Assembly: GCA_035041965.1 (NCBI GenBank)
Contig: JAPYMA010000898.1
Span: 1 to 64,000, forward strand
From: Anisakis pegreffii
Taxonomy: Eukaryota > Nematoda > Chromadorea > Rhabditida > Anisakidae
Reading direction: 5' to 3'
DNA length: 64,000 nt
The notes beneath the pieces are model-generated. The model did not search any database, was not told where the DNA came from, and saw only the letters and a program-made list of their open reading frames with translations. The position numbers and the translations under genes were made by a program. This document shows positions 10,889 through 23,900 of the stretch, one piece after another; within the stretch, counting starts at the first letter, position 1, and each line of letters begins with the position of its first letter.

Positions 10889-13177
10889 TAAAGAGAACGT
10901 TCTTCACACTCGTAATTTGGTTAAGTGAATTATTTGTGTGTGAATGTGGTGTATTGCAGAATATCTTCAGAGTCAATTCCATTTGACATATCCTTCAAAA
11001 TAAGTCATTTGCGTTGAATCGAATACGTTTCGTTGCTTTAAATGTGTGTAATTTGATAAATAAACAATACACTTTCCTCTGCGAAGCATTTGCATATAAA
11101 TTCGCACCATCGAAAATTGTACAGTTCCGTATAATTGCAACAATGATGTAATCCGGGCGCGTTCATCCGATAGTGTCAAAATCAACGTGATCGTTGAAGT
11201 GTGGACTGATAACTGACATCAGGGTGTTAGAATTTGGTCGTGAAACGGTATATAGCTTTCGATTGAAGCTTTTAGTCGAATATGGAATTGGACATGTTTT
11301 GCATTGTGTCATTGTTCACATTTCAAATTCATCATTTCTGATAGGATGTTCGCCACTTCGTGCAAGGTCACCGCAATCGTGACCTTACAAGGCTCAGTCT
11401 TATTGATGATCAACATTCAGATCAACAGGCATACAACAACTAATTCACAAATAATGAAAAGCTATCCGTACTGAAGATGTTGCGTGTGTTTTACATGTGA
11501 ATTGTGCTCATAATTGGCCTAGAATACCTCTCCTCTGCAAAGATTGCAGTTCAAAGAGTATCATTAAGGAGATTTCAAGCAGTCAGAAACAATGCGAACA
11601 TATGTGTGAACATAATTGCTCGTGCATACGTTTTCAATTGTTTCATCTCAATTGATTGATGATTCTGTTGGTCGAATGCTAGAATTAAGCTTGTGAGTAT
11701 TTGTGATTTTTTGCACTGCAATCCTAACCTAAATTCGTGAACATCTGAAATCTATCAGAGCGACACACTATAAAAGGCTTTACTATATTGAGCGTTTCAC
11801 TTATTTAGGTGGGGCAGAAAGTTCCCAGCTCCCGGGCAGTTACGCTAGCAAACTGGTAAAATGGAAATTTTGCGTTTAATAGCCTGAGAACTTTCTTCCA
11901 TACCTAACAATTATCTAATTGAATAATCCTCAAAATATCAACTGAAAACTATTGATGCTCAACGTTTTGCTAATGTTTCATAAACTGAAACAGTTCGGTC
12001 GGAATTGAAATTATGCAAAATGAACTGAGATAATTTTGATTGGAATGCATTCTAATTGCACATCTAACTTAACACGCTCACTAATACTAATGTCCAATAC
12101 CATCACTAATGTCCAATCGTCATTCTTGACTCATAAACTGCAATCGCAAATCGTGAACTATAATTGAACGTTGATATCATAATTATTATTTCTATTGTAA
12201 TCGAATCATTGTGACACCCATTAAGTTCAATAATCTTGCGTATTCTAACGAATCGCGTATCCTTTTATTACCGAATATGCGCGCTTTCAGCGATCATAAA
12301 TCACGGAATTCGATCATATTCTTCATCGCATCGTCAAACCGCAATGGTTCTGTTGCGATTTTGGAATTGATTGCACCTAGAATGATGTAATACCTTAACG
12401 TGAACAATTCTATAGGCTTAAATTACCGACTACCTACCTTCATTTTCCATCGCTTTCCGCCGGTTCAAGTTCGTGATTGAGCTTCAAAAAAAAAACAACT
12501 ACAGAGCCTTTCATTTGAAAAACAAAACAGATCCATTTGATTTATTCGTTAATTTCACGACTGAATTAAATTCTTTCACCGTTGTGCGGATGATAGGTAT
12601 GAGTTCAATTTGTTGAGTTGTTATGGTTGTTGGTTGGCGTGCCGTGCCTTAAAGATAGCTCGCAGAGGCGCACCATTGGATGTGTTGAATTTTATTAAGT
12701 TTGTGTAAAATAACTTGCTTGTTATGCTGATCATATAAGTGAGCTAATTTCAATACTGTGTTGCATTCACATTATATGTTGCGCAAATTTAATTACTGTT
12801 TCAGCAGACTTATCATGTGCAGTTACGCTTACACGACAGCGATATAGCAGCCTTCTATACGTTTGATCGAAAATGACCAATGAATGCATATGATTAGTTA
12901 TGAATCACGTACACGATGAAATACCTGAACATTTAATCACGCAATGTTGAGATTTTTAAATGAAATGATGCATTTTCTCTTCATTAGCAATTTTATGACG
13001 AAATTTTTACGGCACTAATTCAACAAACAATCCATCACACGATAAGTACTGTTCATGCATGAGATGAACGTTGTCTCATTAACAAACACTAATCAAACCT
13101 CTCATAATCTTTTGCTGAAGACTAATATTGATTGATATTTCTAAGTGCCGTGAAAGGATTGTTTCAAAATCAACGCA
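10889..13177 (+). other. Gene-poor stretch after the serpin cluster
   Basis: Serpin D 3'UTR to about 11150, then AT-rich sequence with one mariner-like MITE. Open frames such as 11194-11382 lack splice context or similarity. No gene is supported. Confidence 0.5.
11808..11904. mobile_element. Mariner-like MITE, 97 bp
   Basis: Terminal inverted repeats of about 21 bp: the left end begins GGTGGGGCAGAAAGTTCCC, the right end read on the minus strand begins GGTATGGAAGAAAGTTCTC (17 of 21 match). Both ends abut TA (11806-11807 and 11905-11906), the target duplication of Tc1/mariner elements, and TTAGG-x-GG-x-GCA resembles mariner-type ends. It is far too short to encode a transposase. Confidence 0.6.
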
Positions 13178-13989
13178 ATGGAGGATTGTGACCGAATCAA
13201 TGACTCCGAATTAATTTTCTGTTGTTGTTGGCGTCAAAAAAAGCAAGTAAAAGGGCAACTGTATCATTTGCATGAGATTTGGTATGAGCTGAACATCTCA
13301 TGTAGAGAACTGATATAATTGTGAAGATGATTATAGCGGTTAAGTGGATCAGCGGGTGGCAAATTGATTTTAGCAAACGAGGCGTTTATTATAGTGTAAT
13401 CGATACACTCAATTCAACTCTTGACTTATGTTCAGCTCTTTCTTGAGATCATATTCAAAGCACAATAATGAATTGGATTAGATCATGAATGCAATCAATC
13501 TTAGCATCACTTTTTGAAATTGTGCACAAATGTTGCTATGAAATTGTTTCAATTCGACAATCGAAACGGTATCATTATTCCTTGCATACTACTAACAACT
13601 GACAATCAGCAGATGATCGAAAAAATGTTCATTTTCAGCACTAAACAAATGTTGTTTGCATTGCATTTTTCTTGTGTGAACAATGCCTATGAGAAGGTAA
13701 ATATTTTGAAATTATAACCTCAAAAAATGATACGTGTTCTCCACTAGTATTTCCAGATTCAAAGACATCCACAGGAAAGCAAGGAAATACTGACGAAACA
13801 AAAAACCACAGGTAAACATCTCAAGTGCTCAAGAACACCGAAAAATTGCCTCAAAATCAATAGGAAACATAATATTCACAAGGAAATATTCAATAGGAAA
13901 TATAATATGAAATAGGATTTATTTTGTTCAAACATTACGCAGATCGAAAGTATCGCACTGAAAAATTTTTTGTTTCCATTCACAAATGA
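13178..13989 (+). CDS. Candidate small gene, three short exons
   Basis: Tentative model of 56 codons. Exon 13178-13246 begins ATG and encodes MEDCDRINDSELIFCCCWRQ then KKQ, ending at GTAAAA. Exon 13757-13811 lies between TATTTCCAG and GTAAAC and encodes IQRHPQESKEILTKQKTT. Exon 13943-13989 follows ATTACGCAG, encodes RKYRTEKFFVSIHK and ends TGA. Phases agree (0, then 1). The CCC next to basic residues could be a lipid-modified membrane anchor, but the family is not recognised. Short exons in AT-rich DNA can arise by chance; only the joint fit of phases and splice sites supports it. Confidence 0.3.
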
Positions 13990-14326
13990 CGAACGTTGCA
14001 TGTTTATGGTCATAAAGAGATCGCATTTCATAATCATTACTGAACAAAGGCCGAAACACAGCTTGTGGATATGAAGTAATAAGGTCAGCAGTGCAACTTC
14101 CTTTCGCAACTTACAATAGTATTCCACTGCATGTTTACCGCTCATTAAGAGCATGTAAATCAGTGACATGCCCATCTACATACTTTATTCCTCTTTATTG
14201 ACGGATCAGTGCTTTCAACTGAAATACCTGATTGTGAGGATAATCCTTAAATTACCTACATCTCGCTATTGATAGTTGTGACAACAAATTGATTTATATT
14301 GTGCTCTGTACTCATGAGATATGAAT

Positions 14327-14430
14327 GTTATTATTGCTGTGATCATCATTATTGTTATTATTATTATTTTTATTATCGTTAATATTATTACTTTTGGTAA
14401 TATTCTTATTGTTATCATTATCATTGCCAG
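14327..14430. repeat. ATT/GTT-rich simple repeat
   Basis: Degenerate trinucleotide run built from ATT, GTT and ATC units. It creates a spurious Asn-rich frame on the minus strand (14312-14536). Confidence 0.8.
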
Positions 14431-14546
14431 TATTTCTGTTGTCATTTTTGTAATGATATATTTGATGATTTCGTGTTGTGGTTGTGTTTTCGCGTGACAG
14501 AATGAAGCATCTCACTATCACGTCGCAACGGTTCACTTACACTTTC

Positions 14547-15068
14547 TCATTCTTTGCATGTGATCGCAAGTAATTCAGTTTTTTCGAGTTTTCGATCTCT
14601 AAGAAACTGTCAATATTGAGTAATGAGTGTTTTGAGGTTCAGAATGGGTTTTTGAGAATACATGATTACCTTTTCTGCCTGCCGCTTCACATCTTGATCT
14701 TGCCGACATTCTGGAATGAAAAACCGAAAACTGAACGTGGACACTGACGTTTTTTATGTCGATGTCATTATCGAAAGTTCTAACAATAAGAGAAATTCAT
14801 TTGAAAAATAGGAATGAACAATTTTGAAATGACTAGAAATGAACGCAGAGAATAGGAAATAATTAGTAATGAAAAAAGAATGAATGATGTAGGAAATTGA
14901 TGAAATTTGTTTCTCAGTTTGAGAATGACAAGCCTTTATTGATGATAGATATTGTTGGATCCTTGAACCAGGAGCCATCAAGCAATACCCGAAAATATAC
15001 CATCGATATTGTTCCTTCCCTATTATAGCCGTTTGACAAGCTGTGATCAAGAAAATTATTTCGATCAT
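14547..15068 (-). CDS. Candidate small gene, 66 residues, three exons
   Basis: Minus-strand model. Exon 1 14969-15068 begins MIEIIFLITACQTAIIGKEQ and ends after FGYCLMAP at a GTTCAAG donor (phase 1). Exon 2 14670-14710 follows TCATTCCAG and encodes CRQDQDVKRQAEK, ending at GTAATC (phase 0). Exon 3 14547-14606 follows TATTGACAG, encodes FLRDRKLEKTELLAITCKE and ends TGA. The product would have one hydrophobic N-terminal segment (signal anchor or signal peptide) and a charged helical tail, like many small mitochondrial or ER membrane proteins. Family not recognised. It is divergent from the gene model starting at 15616, about 550 bp away. Confidence 0.4.
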
Positions 15069-15615
15069 TCGCTTCAATCATCTATGCTTCGCTTCAACTG
15101 ATTTCTTAGCGCTATCTTAATGAAGCGTTGAATTATGGCTGCACTGATCTCTCCGATAATCCCATCTTAACACTTACTGACCAGATCTGAAGTTTATCTA
15201 TCTCTGTCAACATGTCGGCAAACTCTCATCGCATAAATGCTCAAAAGTTTTTCTGGATTACGAAGAGTTTCACTGAACTAAACACGAAATGCCAACTGCA
15301 CTTATGCGCTTATGCAATAGCTAAATACTTTTAGATTGTACACACATGACAGTGATTCACTAAATTACAGCTAATTTGTTGACATTTAACGTTCATATCA
15401 GATATTGCTTTCGTGAATGCGTTCATTCCACGAAGCGAATGAATCGTTTTAATCATAGAGGAGAACTTTTATCGAAGTGAGCTTGTAATCAGCAAAACCG
15501 AAACGGCTTTGAAAAGATACTTATCACAGAATGTGAATAAGCTGAAAAAATGAAATCGAAGTTTATGAAAAGCGATTCTGCAAGCAGTATGCTTCTCACT
15601 TGTTCTGATTAACGC

Positions 15616-16893
15616 ATGTTTGACAGAAAATCGTTGGGTTTCAGAGTAGATACGTTATTCCGTCTTGAGACTTATCGAGGCGATCAAGTACGGACGTCTG
15701 GAGGCTTCTTTGAACTTAGTAGGAAGTTTCAGACGAAGAAGTATTGGGTATCCGTATGAAATGGAACATCTGCTCTAATGCAACTGAATAGAAATGTTTT
15801 AGTAATGAAGTGATGCAGCAGAGTAAAGGTTAATAATAGCTTTTGTTTGCACATATCTGCCATTGAGTTGTCATCGGATTTGTTGGATTGTATGCATCAT
15901 AGAGCATAAATAATCATTGCATATGATAAATTAATATTGTTTCCACATTGGATTCACGTTGAAATCACATTTCTCATTTGTTTATGACAGATGTTTTTCA
16001 GGTGTCCCCAACATTTCCCCTATTTTATTGGTGCTCGATTGAGTTGAGAAGGCGGGATGCATATTTCAGAGAGTGTTTAGCGAAGGCGGACCCGCTCGAT
16101 TGTGGTTGAAACGAAAATAGCGACATAACGAGATGCTGCTGTTGGATGCAGTAATATCTTCTGCACAGACGAATATCTCATCTCACTTGTATGTTTGGCT
16201 TAATCTGGCATAAGTGTCCTTTGGTTCATTTTCATTATCGTAGTTGAATATTTTTGTACACGGCCGTACATTTTGATAGCAATTGTGATATTCGACGATA
16301 CTGAAGTTGATTACGGCAGCTGATCTCCTAATAAAGTAAGCGGCTAAAACAAAACTCTGCATTGAATGCGAGTTCAAACGTGATTCAGTAGAATTTTACG
16401 CAATTGAATCGAATGTCTGAATTAGTATTTAGGCGACTCAGAACGAAAATTAATGACACTACTCTAGAAGAATATTCAATTCACTTTCAAATTTTCAGCA
16501 ATATTACTAAATTTCACTTTTCATAAATCCTCGCCGCAAGTGAATGAGATTCGTTTGTTCATTTCAATATTAGGAAGCTTAAGCGGAAGGATCGTTAGTG
16601 GACTTATTTTGACGAAGAAGTCATGATGTAAATGACACAAACCTGTCAAAAAACTCTTGGAAATAAGACGAAAAAAATCTCTCGGATTTATTGCTGCCTA
16701 GATTGAGTGCATTCATTCCGAGGCACTTGAAAAGCAGCAGCTCATTTTCCGTGGCCTATACACTAATCCTGAGTGTTGGCTGTTTTTGGCTAACATACAC
16801 TTTAAAAGCCGTCCGTCGGCTCGGGACAAATACGTTTCGCAGTGTTCAACCGACCTTAAAACGCACAACTTCTATAATATCCAATTCAAATAA
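15616..16893 (+). CDS. Candidate PEX11-like peroxisomal membrane protein (tentative)
   Basis: Exon 15616-15747 begins ATG (MFDRKSLGFRVDTLFRLETY, then RGDQVRTSGGFFELSRKFQ) and ends at GTATCC. Exon 16002-16104 follows TTTTTCAG and encodes VSPTFPLFYWCSIELRRRDA then YFRECLAKADPLDC. Exon 16499-16593 follows ATTTTCAG and encodes a block ending EIRLFISILGSLSGRI, before GTTAGT. The next block, after GCTGCCTAG at 16702, is open in two frames. The frame that splicing predicts ends TAA at 16891-16893 (about 173 residues in all). The other encodes a clear membrane segment, SFSVAYTLILSVGCFWLTYT, which is what a PEX11 C-terminal half would show. LETYRGDQVRT resembles the PEX11 start (L...YRGRDKVLRT) and ISILGSLSG its middle. 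So either the last junction is wrong, one base is missing, or this is not PEX11. If only exons 1-2 are used, a 79-residue product ends at TGA 16107-16109. Confidence 0.4.
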
Positions 16894-18137
16894 TCATTCA
16901 TTCGTGTATTTTTTGATTTCAGAATGTATATAGTGTAAGGGTGTGTTGCTATTAAACGGGTCGAATGCCTCTAATTTGAAATGCAATCAGTGATGCATTG
17001 AACTGACTTGAAAGTTAGCATTCCGAGCGTTGTTTCGCTCTTTTTCACAAATTTACATAATTGCTTGTGTTGTGCTTATGTGCAGCATGAAACGCTTTCG
17101 ACCATAAATTTAATTTGTTATTTTTGTGGCCTTCAAGCACTCACTCATCACTCTCATTATTATCATTGTGTTGTCGTCGTCGTTGTTGTTCTTGTTTTAT
17201 AGGCCATATGCAGCGTTTTGAATAAGTTTATCAATGACACAACTAAATAAATAAAATCGTCTAATTGCACTCACTCACACATTGCCGCTAATTGTTTCGT
17301 CAAGGAGCCAATGTTCTCGCCTCAGTCGACAGACAATATGTCAGAGATCAATCAACAGATTATTTCCTAGGCAAAAAGTGCTTCGAACTTTGTAGAATTT
17401 CATTTGCAAACAGCGGAGCATTTTGTTTTGCAACGAATTGTTAGCGATTATCGATAGGAACTGAGACATTGATTCATCAGTTTATTCAGAGGAGAGGATC
17501 GAAAATTATTTTCGAATATGGACTGGTGTTTGCCGTACTAGATGTGTGAGTTGTTGAAGCGTTTAAATGATTAATTCTAGTTGAATGAAGACGGCGGTTG
17601 AATAAATTCGTCGCAAATGCGCCATGGAAACACGGATAGTTTTTGTTGTTGCTTTTGATTGCATTCATCATCATTTATTGATCCCGATAAGCTTCCTCAA
17701 TGAATAGCCTGTAGCGCTTTGCGGGTAGGTCGGAGAGACGTTATTCTAGATGCATATTATCGTACTCCTCACGATCAGTTATTTCTGTCTTTTTGTCGTC
17801 ATATAGTCGAATTTCATGAAATTTAACAATCTCTTAACGAACTGCTGATCTGGTAAGGTAGTTCGATTGAACAGTATGGTTTTTGATCTCGTCACAAAAG
17901 AATTTGATCTAGGCTTGTTCATCTCGAATTGATAAGTTTACCTCTCGTACTGATGGCATAATCGCGAACACCTTCAGCATTTTATGTTTACTTTGATTCA
18001 GATCAGGATTTTGAAGTTATTCCCGAAATGATATATTTGTGAATAAGATCGGGTCAGTGTTAGTATAAAATCAGTCTCCTTGAGCTTCGTCAGCGCGGAC
18101 ATTGACTATATAATTAATAGTGCAAAACGGAAAGTTC
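16894..18137 (+). other. Stretch without a recognised gene
   Basis: Contains short GC-richer patches (about 17040-17190) with open frames such as 17008-17202 but no splice-consistent model. Possible further 3' exons of the candidate gene ending at 16893 were looked for and not found. Confidence 0.4.
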
Positions 18138-19095
18138 TCAGGTTTCCAGCGAACTCAAAAGCGAGTCGTTGAAATTGCTCTCAGCTCGATACTCATTCCA
18201 ATGTGCTGAGATGAGTGCAAGTGGGATTTGTAAAAGCTGAAATTCGAAACAAGTAAGCAAATAGGGCATATGATTAAATGAAACAATTAATTGGTGTCTC
18301 ATCCGAAATATTATTTGCATTGAATTAATTGCTATTCAATTCAAAGAAATGCCAAATTACTTGTTTTCGTCAACGTAAGGTACAAGAGAATGTTTGTGAG
18401 CTTTATGCTTAACATTCCATGAATACAACTCAAAGTAATTGATTCATCTTCTAAATTGACAATTTTTCCTCATTCATTGAGTTCAGACGAGTCTAACATA
18501 ATTTGACGAGAAGTTGAATGGAAAGCACTATATTGCATTATATGGTAGTCACGAGTCACGGCGAATCGCACATTCTCCTGCCTTTTTTGCCGTGTAAACT
18601 TATGAACTAAGCACACGAATTTCCATTTTTATGTCGCATTTTCGTTTGAATGACCGCAAAATGATCATTACGTACCTCGGCGATTGCTGAATCTTTAATC
18701 GATGACTGTGAAAAATGAGGAAATCGATGAGTGTGCTGATATTTGGGTTATTGTTGGTGATACCAAGTATTCATGAATTCATAATGAGTTGAGTTGTTCT
18801 GTGCTATTATTCATGATGTAAATATTCAAATAGAAGATCAAAACGTTTCTTAAGATATCAGAACATTTCATTGCAGCCGTGAATTTGAAGAGTATTTGCC
18901 GTTACATGATTTCTATCCTCTCATTTCGTTCCCATTAAAACCCCATCATTTAATCATGCTCAAACCAGAATAAGTTCCATAAATCCCTACAACAATTATC
19001 TTCTGAGCAGACATTCGTTTATTGAAAAACGAACACTTTGAATCGAGTGAAACTTGAGTGAAGTGTACTGCTTATCGATCCGAAATACGAGTATT
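18138..19095 (-). CDS. Candidate 3' exons of an unidentified minus-strand gene
   Basis: Four phase-compatible exons on the minus strand: 19037-19095 (after TAATTTAG; YSYFGSISSTLHSSFTRFK; donor GTGTTC), 18676-18705 (after TTTCACAG; SSIKDSAIAE; donor GTACGT), 18560-18598 (after TTCATAAG; FTRQKRQENVRFA; donor GTGACT) and 18138-18236 (after GAATTTCAG; LLQIPLALISAHWNEYRAES then NFNDSLLSSLET; TGA at 18138-18140). The last three boundaries are all phase 0, and the chain reads as a helical C-terminus. Upstream exons were not found. Family unknown. The last exon and the 30-bp exon have the best splice sites. Confidence 0.35.
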
Positions 19096-19428
19096 CTAAA
19101 TTACACAAAAAGTAATTTGCGCAAAGTGTAGCAGTATCTGATTGTGAGTAATTTCATGTTTATTTATGTGCGTTCTTCTCACGCTAAAATGCGTTGAATA
19201 TTCACATATGTGAATGCATAATGGTAGTGATGATAATGATTTCAATATTTATTATAATAATAATGAACAACACTAACAGTAATAACTCTGACAACACGCA
19301 TTAATTCCCTTCAGTGAAACACAAATGAGTGGCAGGCATGTCGTGACACGCTCAGTTCAGCGGTCATAGCAAACATCCAGGTAATCTTGAAGGAATCAAA
19401 TCCTGACGAGATATACTACGCTATAAAT

Positions 19429-19627
19429 CAGTGGTCCACATGCTCGGATGCTCCATTACCCCCTTCGGTAGTCTGGCAGGCAGTCATTACCGCGCATCCG
19501 GCTACAATAATTTACTGTTTCCACGCATAACGTTAGAACTCGTTTCTCGGCCCTCCTCATTACCCTTCTGACGACCCAAATTACACAAAAATGGTGAATT
19601 TACCCCCTCTCCCTAAGAGGATCCCTG
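19429..19627 (+). mobile_element. hAT-like MITE, short deletion copy (199 bp)
   Basis: Begins CAGTGGTCCACATGCTCGG and ends GATCCCTG, flanked by the 8-bp near-repeats CTATAAAT (19421-19428) and CTATAGAT (19628-19635). Internal TCTGGCAG, CATTACCC and AAATTACAC blocks match the ends of the longer elements at 27093, 36107 and 50124. The middle is deleted. Confidence 0.7.
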
Positions 19628-19724
19628 CTATAGATAATATGCAGTCATCAATAAGACAAATAATATTCATTTGAGCATTCCGTATGGGATATCCACTGGA
19701 TCAATCATCTAGTCGCATGTTGCC

Positions 19725-19800
19725 TTTGCATGCATCACCTTATCACCTTATCTTCGCATGCATCACCTTATCACCTTATCTTTGCATGCATCACCTTATC
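19725..19800. repeat. 28-bp minisatellite, 2.7 copies
   Basis: Unit TTYGCATGCATCACCTTATC followed by ACCTTATC: copies at 19725-19752 and 19753-19780, partial at 19781-19800. Copies differ by a single T/C. Confidence 0.85.
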
Positions 19801-20996
19801 AAATCTTCTAGACACGTGTCCTTTCAAAAATAAATGGATGCTGGATAAGCATGGATAAATTTCGAATCAATATTGTTAATCCTATAGTCGATATTTTATT
19901 TATAGAATGTGGACGTGAATTCGTCGCGTTCACAGTAGTGAACAACTTCAGCGTACACATAATAAGTGAACTACTGCTCGATTTATATTCTCCTCAATAA
20001 TACACTTATTTATTTTCCTACTTTCTAAATGTCTTCATCAACAATACATTCCTCTTTCAAAACACCATATAAGATTTCAGTCAAGTTCTTTCAGTGTTGA
20101 TTCAGCAGTGCCAATGTTCGACGACGGTAACTTATCTTTCCAGCGAAAATTCCGACAGAAGATTAATGTGCCATCTTAGTTTACCAGAATGGAATCAAAT
20201 TTCAGTCAAATATCATTTTGAAGCTGATTTAAATCCGTTGAAAGCTCATTTTAAAGCTAACTAATGCAATATCCTTCGATAATCAGAATGACCTTTCAGT
20301 AACAAAATATCGCTCAACGATGAAAGCTCATTTCATTTTCAAACTTTCTATGTTCGAGTTCCTTTTCAACTCACTGCAGTGTATTTGTTCCATACATTCT
20401 CAATTTGTTCTTATTGATCATTCCAATGCAAGTTTCCGCTTGAAATTTGCAAGCTTTCATTTTGCACTTGACATTTTTCCGGAATTTCCAATCGTCTATT
20501 CTCATTCGATCTTGATTATCTGCGACAAATCCAATGTTGATCTGGTAAACTGCGTAGCGATATTCAATATCTAAATAATAAACGTGTCAGCCGTCAATGT
20601 GATCATGTGAATGCAAAACAATCGCAAATGACATTTACATTACAGGCAATTAAAAGTACTGCTGCTGCTGCAACGCTAAGAAATTACAAACAATGGATCG
20701 CGATAATCGCTATCAATCTCATTCGAAGTACTAATCTTCATGTATCGGTTTCATCTTGTACGCCTATCAAGCCCCATTGCCCCAAACCGCGATTGATTCA
20801 TCATTGTGTTCATGATAAGCAGTAATCGTATAGCATATCCACACAAATCCATCTATGTGAATGTGTGCTGCATATGCGTGTGCAAATGAATGAGTGATAT
20901 TACTCACAAAACTAATTATCATAAAGGGATATTGAATCTCATTCGCTGATGGATGTTATGCACAACAACGATAGATATACCCGGTTAATCTAATCA
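19801..20996 (+). other. Upstream region of the menorin-like gene
   Basis: AT-rich. Reading frames overlap on both strands around 20320-20574, but neither has start and splice context. No gene supported. Confidence 0.4.
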
Positions 20997-23900
20997 ATGT
21001 TTCGACAATCACAACTAATACCATTATTTATTGCGTTCCTTTGCAGCATCTCTCTTAACACAGGTGAGTGAGCAGTAGTATTCTTTAGTATTCTATAAGC
21101 AGGCATTCACTCATTGTCAGTAATCTGATTGATCTAAACAAAAGGATCATCAAATTACAGATTGTAAATTATTCTTGTTTCGATTGAACGTACCGCTCAG
21201 AAACGACTGCACTTTCTTTGTAACGATCAAACGACATTGTTCGATCGTATTTAAGTTAGAAGAATGTTTGAGTTAAATTACTTGAAATTTATCGAAAAAT
21301 TCGGTTGGATGAAAGCATTGTGCATATGCTTGATCAGGAGTGGTTTCGTGCATGAGATTTACAAAATGAAAAGAGAATTACGCTAATAATAGAGCAGTTT
21401 CATACGGAATGAATAGGTAATTTCACAATCTTAGTGGCATACCGCATTTAAATTCATCCTAGACGCATACGTCTGAGTAGACAGTTAGCTGTCTGAACGA
21501 AAGCTCATTAGAATGCCGAACTGAGTTGTCGACATTAAACAAAAAATGAATACAACATCAAATCCAACTGATGCATTCAGCTACATCATTCGAAAAAAAA
21601 CAACATTAAAATGAGGAAACGCAGACGTTAGTGAATAATTCATATTGATCATCATCAATCCACTGGGATATCAAAACCATAAAGATGGAATGAGGATGTA
21701 ATTGATAATGAAGTAGTTTTCATTGCTGTCACATACACTCAAAGACGTTCGCATCGAACTTTGATTCACTCTGACATCTTCGGGTCCCTGAAGGAATAGA
21801 ATGTTGAGTTGAGGGGTTTTTTTGGTAGCAGAAAAAATGCGCAAAAAAGTGAGCATCTGTAGGTGCAAATTACATTGACATGAGCAGGGAACGTGACCGT
21901 GTGATGAGGTCTTTATTCGAGGGATTTGTATGACTTTAGTTCAGATTTAGCTTATCGTTTCTGAATGATTGTTCCTAATATCCACCGAGTGCGATTTTAA
22001 AAAAAAAGGAATAGCTAATGGCGTCCATTCAAGATGAAAGCAGATGTCATTCGTTCTGACGAAAGCTTTTAATATGATTTGGAACACTTAACTTGATACG
22101 AATTTAATCTTTATTTACCAAATTATTTGGAAATTATATGCGCGCCGTTCCACGTCCGTTGGTAAATTAAGTGAGGGATACGGTGAGTAAGACATAACTA
22201 TGAGGGAAAAAAGACAATAAAAAAGACAATTTTCAGGCAGAATCTCTTGCCATATTCTTTTCGAGATGTTGTCATAAACTTCAGGATATCGTACCGGTGC
22301 ACGAATTTCAACAGTTGATATCTGGAGGAACGGAACCGAAAATGGTAACGTTATCATCGCTCATGGCATTAACAGCTGGCCGGCACTTATCGAACAGCTA
22401 AATGGTTAGTAGGATGAGCGTAAATTGCAGAGCCTGATGTGAATTAGTATGCCCATCTGCATGATTCGACCTTAGTCGAAGTCCATTTGAATTTCAAATT
22501 AGACGGTTCATTGGATGAAAGCAATACCGTCTGAATGAATTATTATGAGCGAACACTATCGCAGACATTCAGTAATCAACATGAATAAGAACGTAATTGT
22601 TGCCAGATCTAAGAATTAACTCAAAGATTCCGTTGGTATTCGCGTTCATCACATCAACTGATTTCAAGAAGTAACACTTATCTTTGAGAAGAGATTACTC
22701 AGTGATACTGAACTTGTCATATGAAACTTGAGCGCTTGAAAGCACACGAATCCGCTAAATTCTGATGCGTTACAATTCTTTTGCAGAGAGCAGTTACCTA
22801 ATTGCCGAGAAATCGTTTCTAGATTTGCCAAAAAACAAAACGAGAATAAAATCAGTCGTAATTAGTGGTGTGAATAATATTATTGCTCATTGTCAGCATA
22901 TTGCCTCTTTCTCGGTTGATTTATTCCATTCATATCATACGAATATCTTCTTGGGAAGTTCAGTGCGCATGAAAATTGAATGAGGATTTATTCTGTTGTC
23001 ATGTAGTCTGTTGCTGAGCGCATATATCCTAAATTTATTGTTTTTTGTTTGCACGATATCCTAATAACATAGTAGTTCCGTGTGGATCGTGTTTGCTTAA
23101 GCATTATGACAATGGACAATTCTGAGATTGTGATTAATAATAGTGGGAGCGATAAAATCTCTGGATTTATGATGTGTTATCGAAGAGATGAGATTCTGAA
23201 TGAAATACCGTGAAAATTTGAGGAATTTGTTTCGTATTGAGCACCGTAAACTGACTGTTTGAGAGACAAATGGTCAGAAGATGGAGCAGAAAGAACGAGA
23301 AGGTAATATATGACCTGGGATGAGTGCGATATGAGAATTTTGATCGTTACGAAGGGACATCAGCTTTAATATAACCTACAAAATTGCCTTCCGAATCACT
23401 TTTAAGAACACAGTTTTCGGTGATAATATCCTAAAATCTCATTCAACTATTTCATGTGCTCAACATCTTCAATCCATTATTGTTTTGTTTTGCTTTCAAA
23501 ACAAACAAGTGTTTTTAATTTAAATGCAAACTGACACATTCTTCTACAGCCATAAAGAAAGTACTTCTGGAATGCAAGGAAAATCAAAGAATTGATGTTG
23601 TGTTGTTACGAAAGTTATGCTTGATTCACTGACAAAACTTCAAAAATTTGTATTTCAAGATCGAAATGAAGAGGAATTCCGAAGAATCCATTGATCCACC
23701 TTAGAATATCAAAGACTTTTATGCTATATGATTGTGTAAATAACACTAAATGGTACAATAAAGTGTTTACAAACAATGCGAAATGACTGCAAGAATGGCA
23801 ATCTCAAATAACTTATAATAATCTTATAAAGATAATCAAAGATGAGATGATTACAAAGTAAACAATAATCAATTGTAAGTGTTTCATTTAGTAATCGAAT

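Noticed and set aside
16702..16893. Ubiquitin-like motif EKQQLIFRG
   Set aside because: Looks like the ubiquitin EKQRLIFRG motif, but the upstream exons and the alternative frame's membrane segment fit a PEX11-like gene better, and no ubiquitin-like fold continues after it.
20320..20574. 84-codon plus frame and a 66-codon minus frame on the same DNA
   Set aside because: Both open, neither with start, splice chain or similarity.
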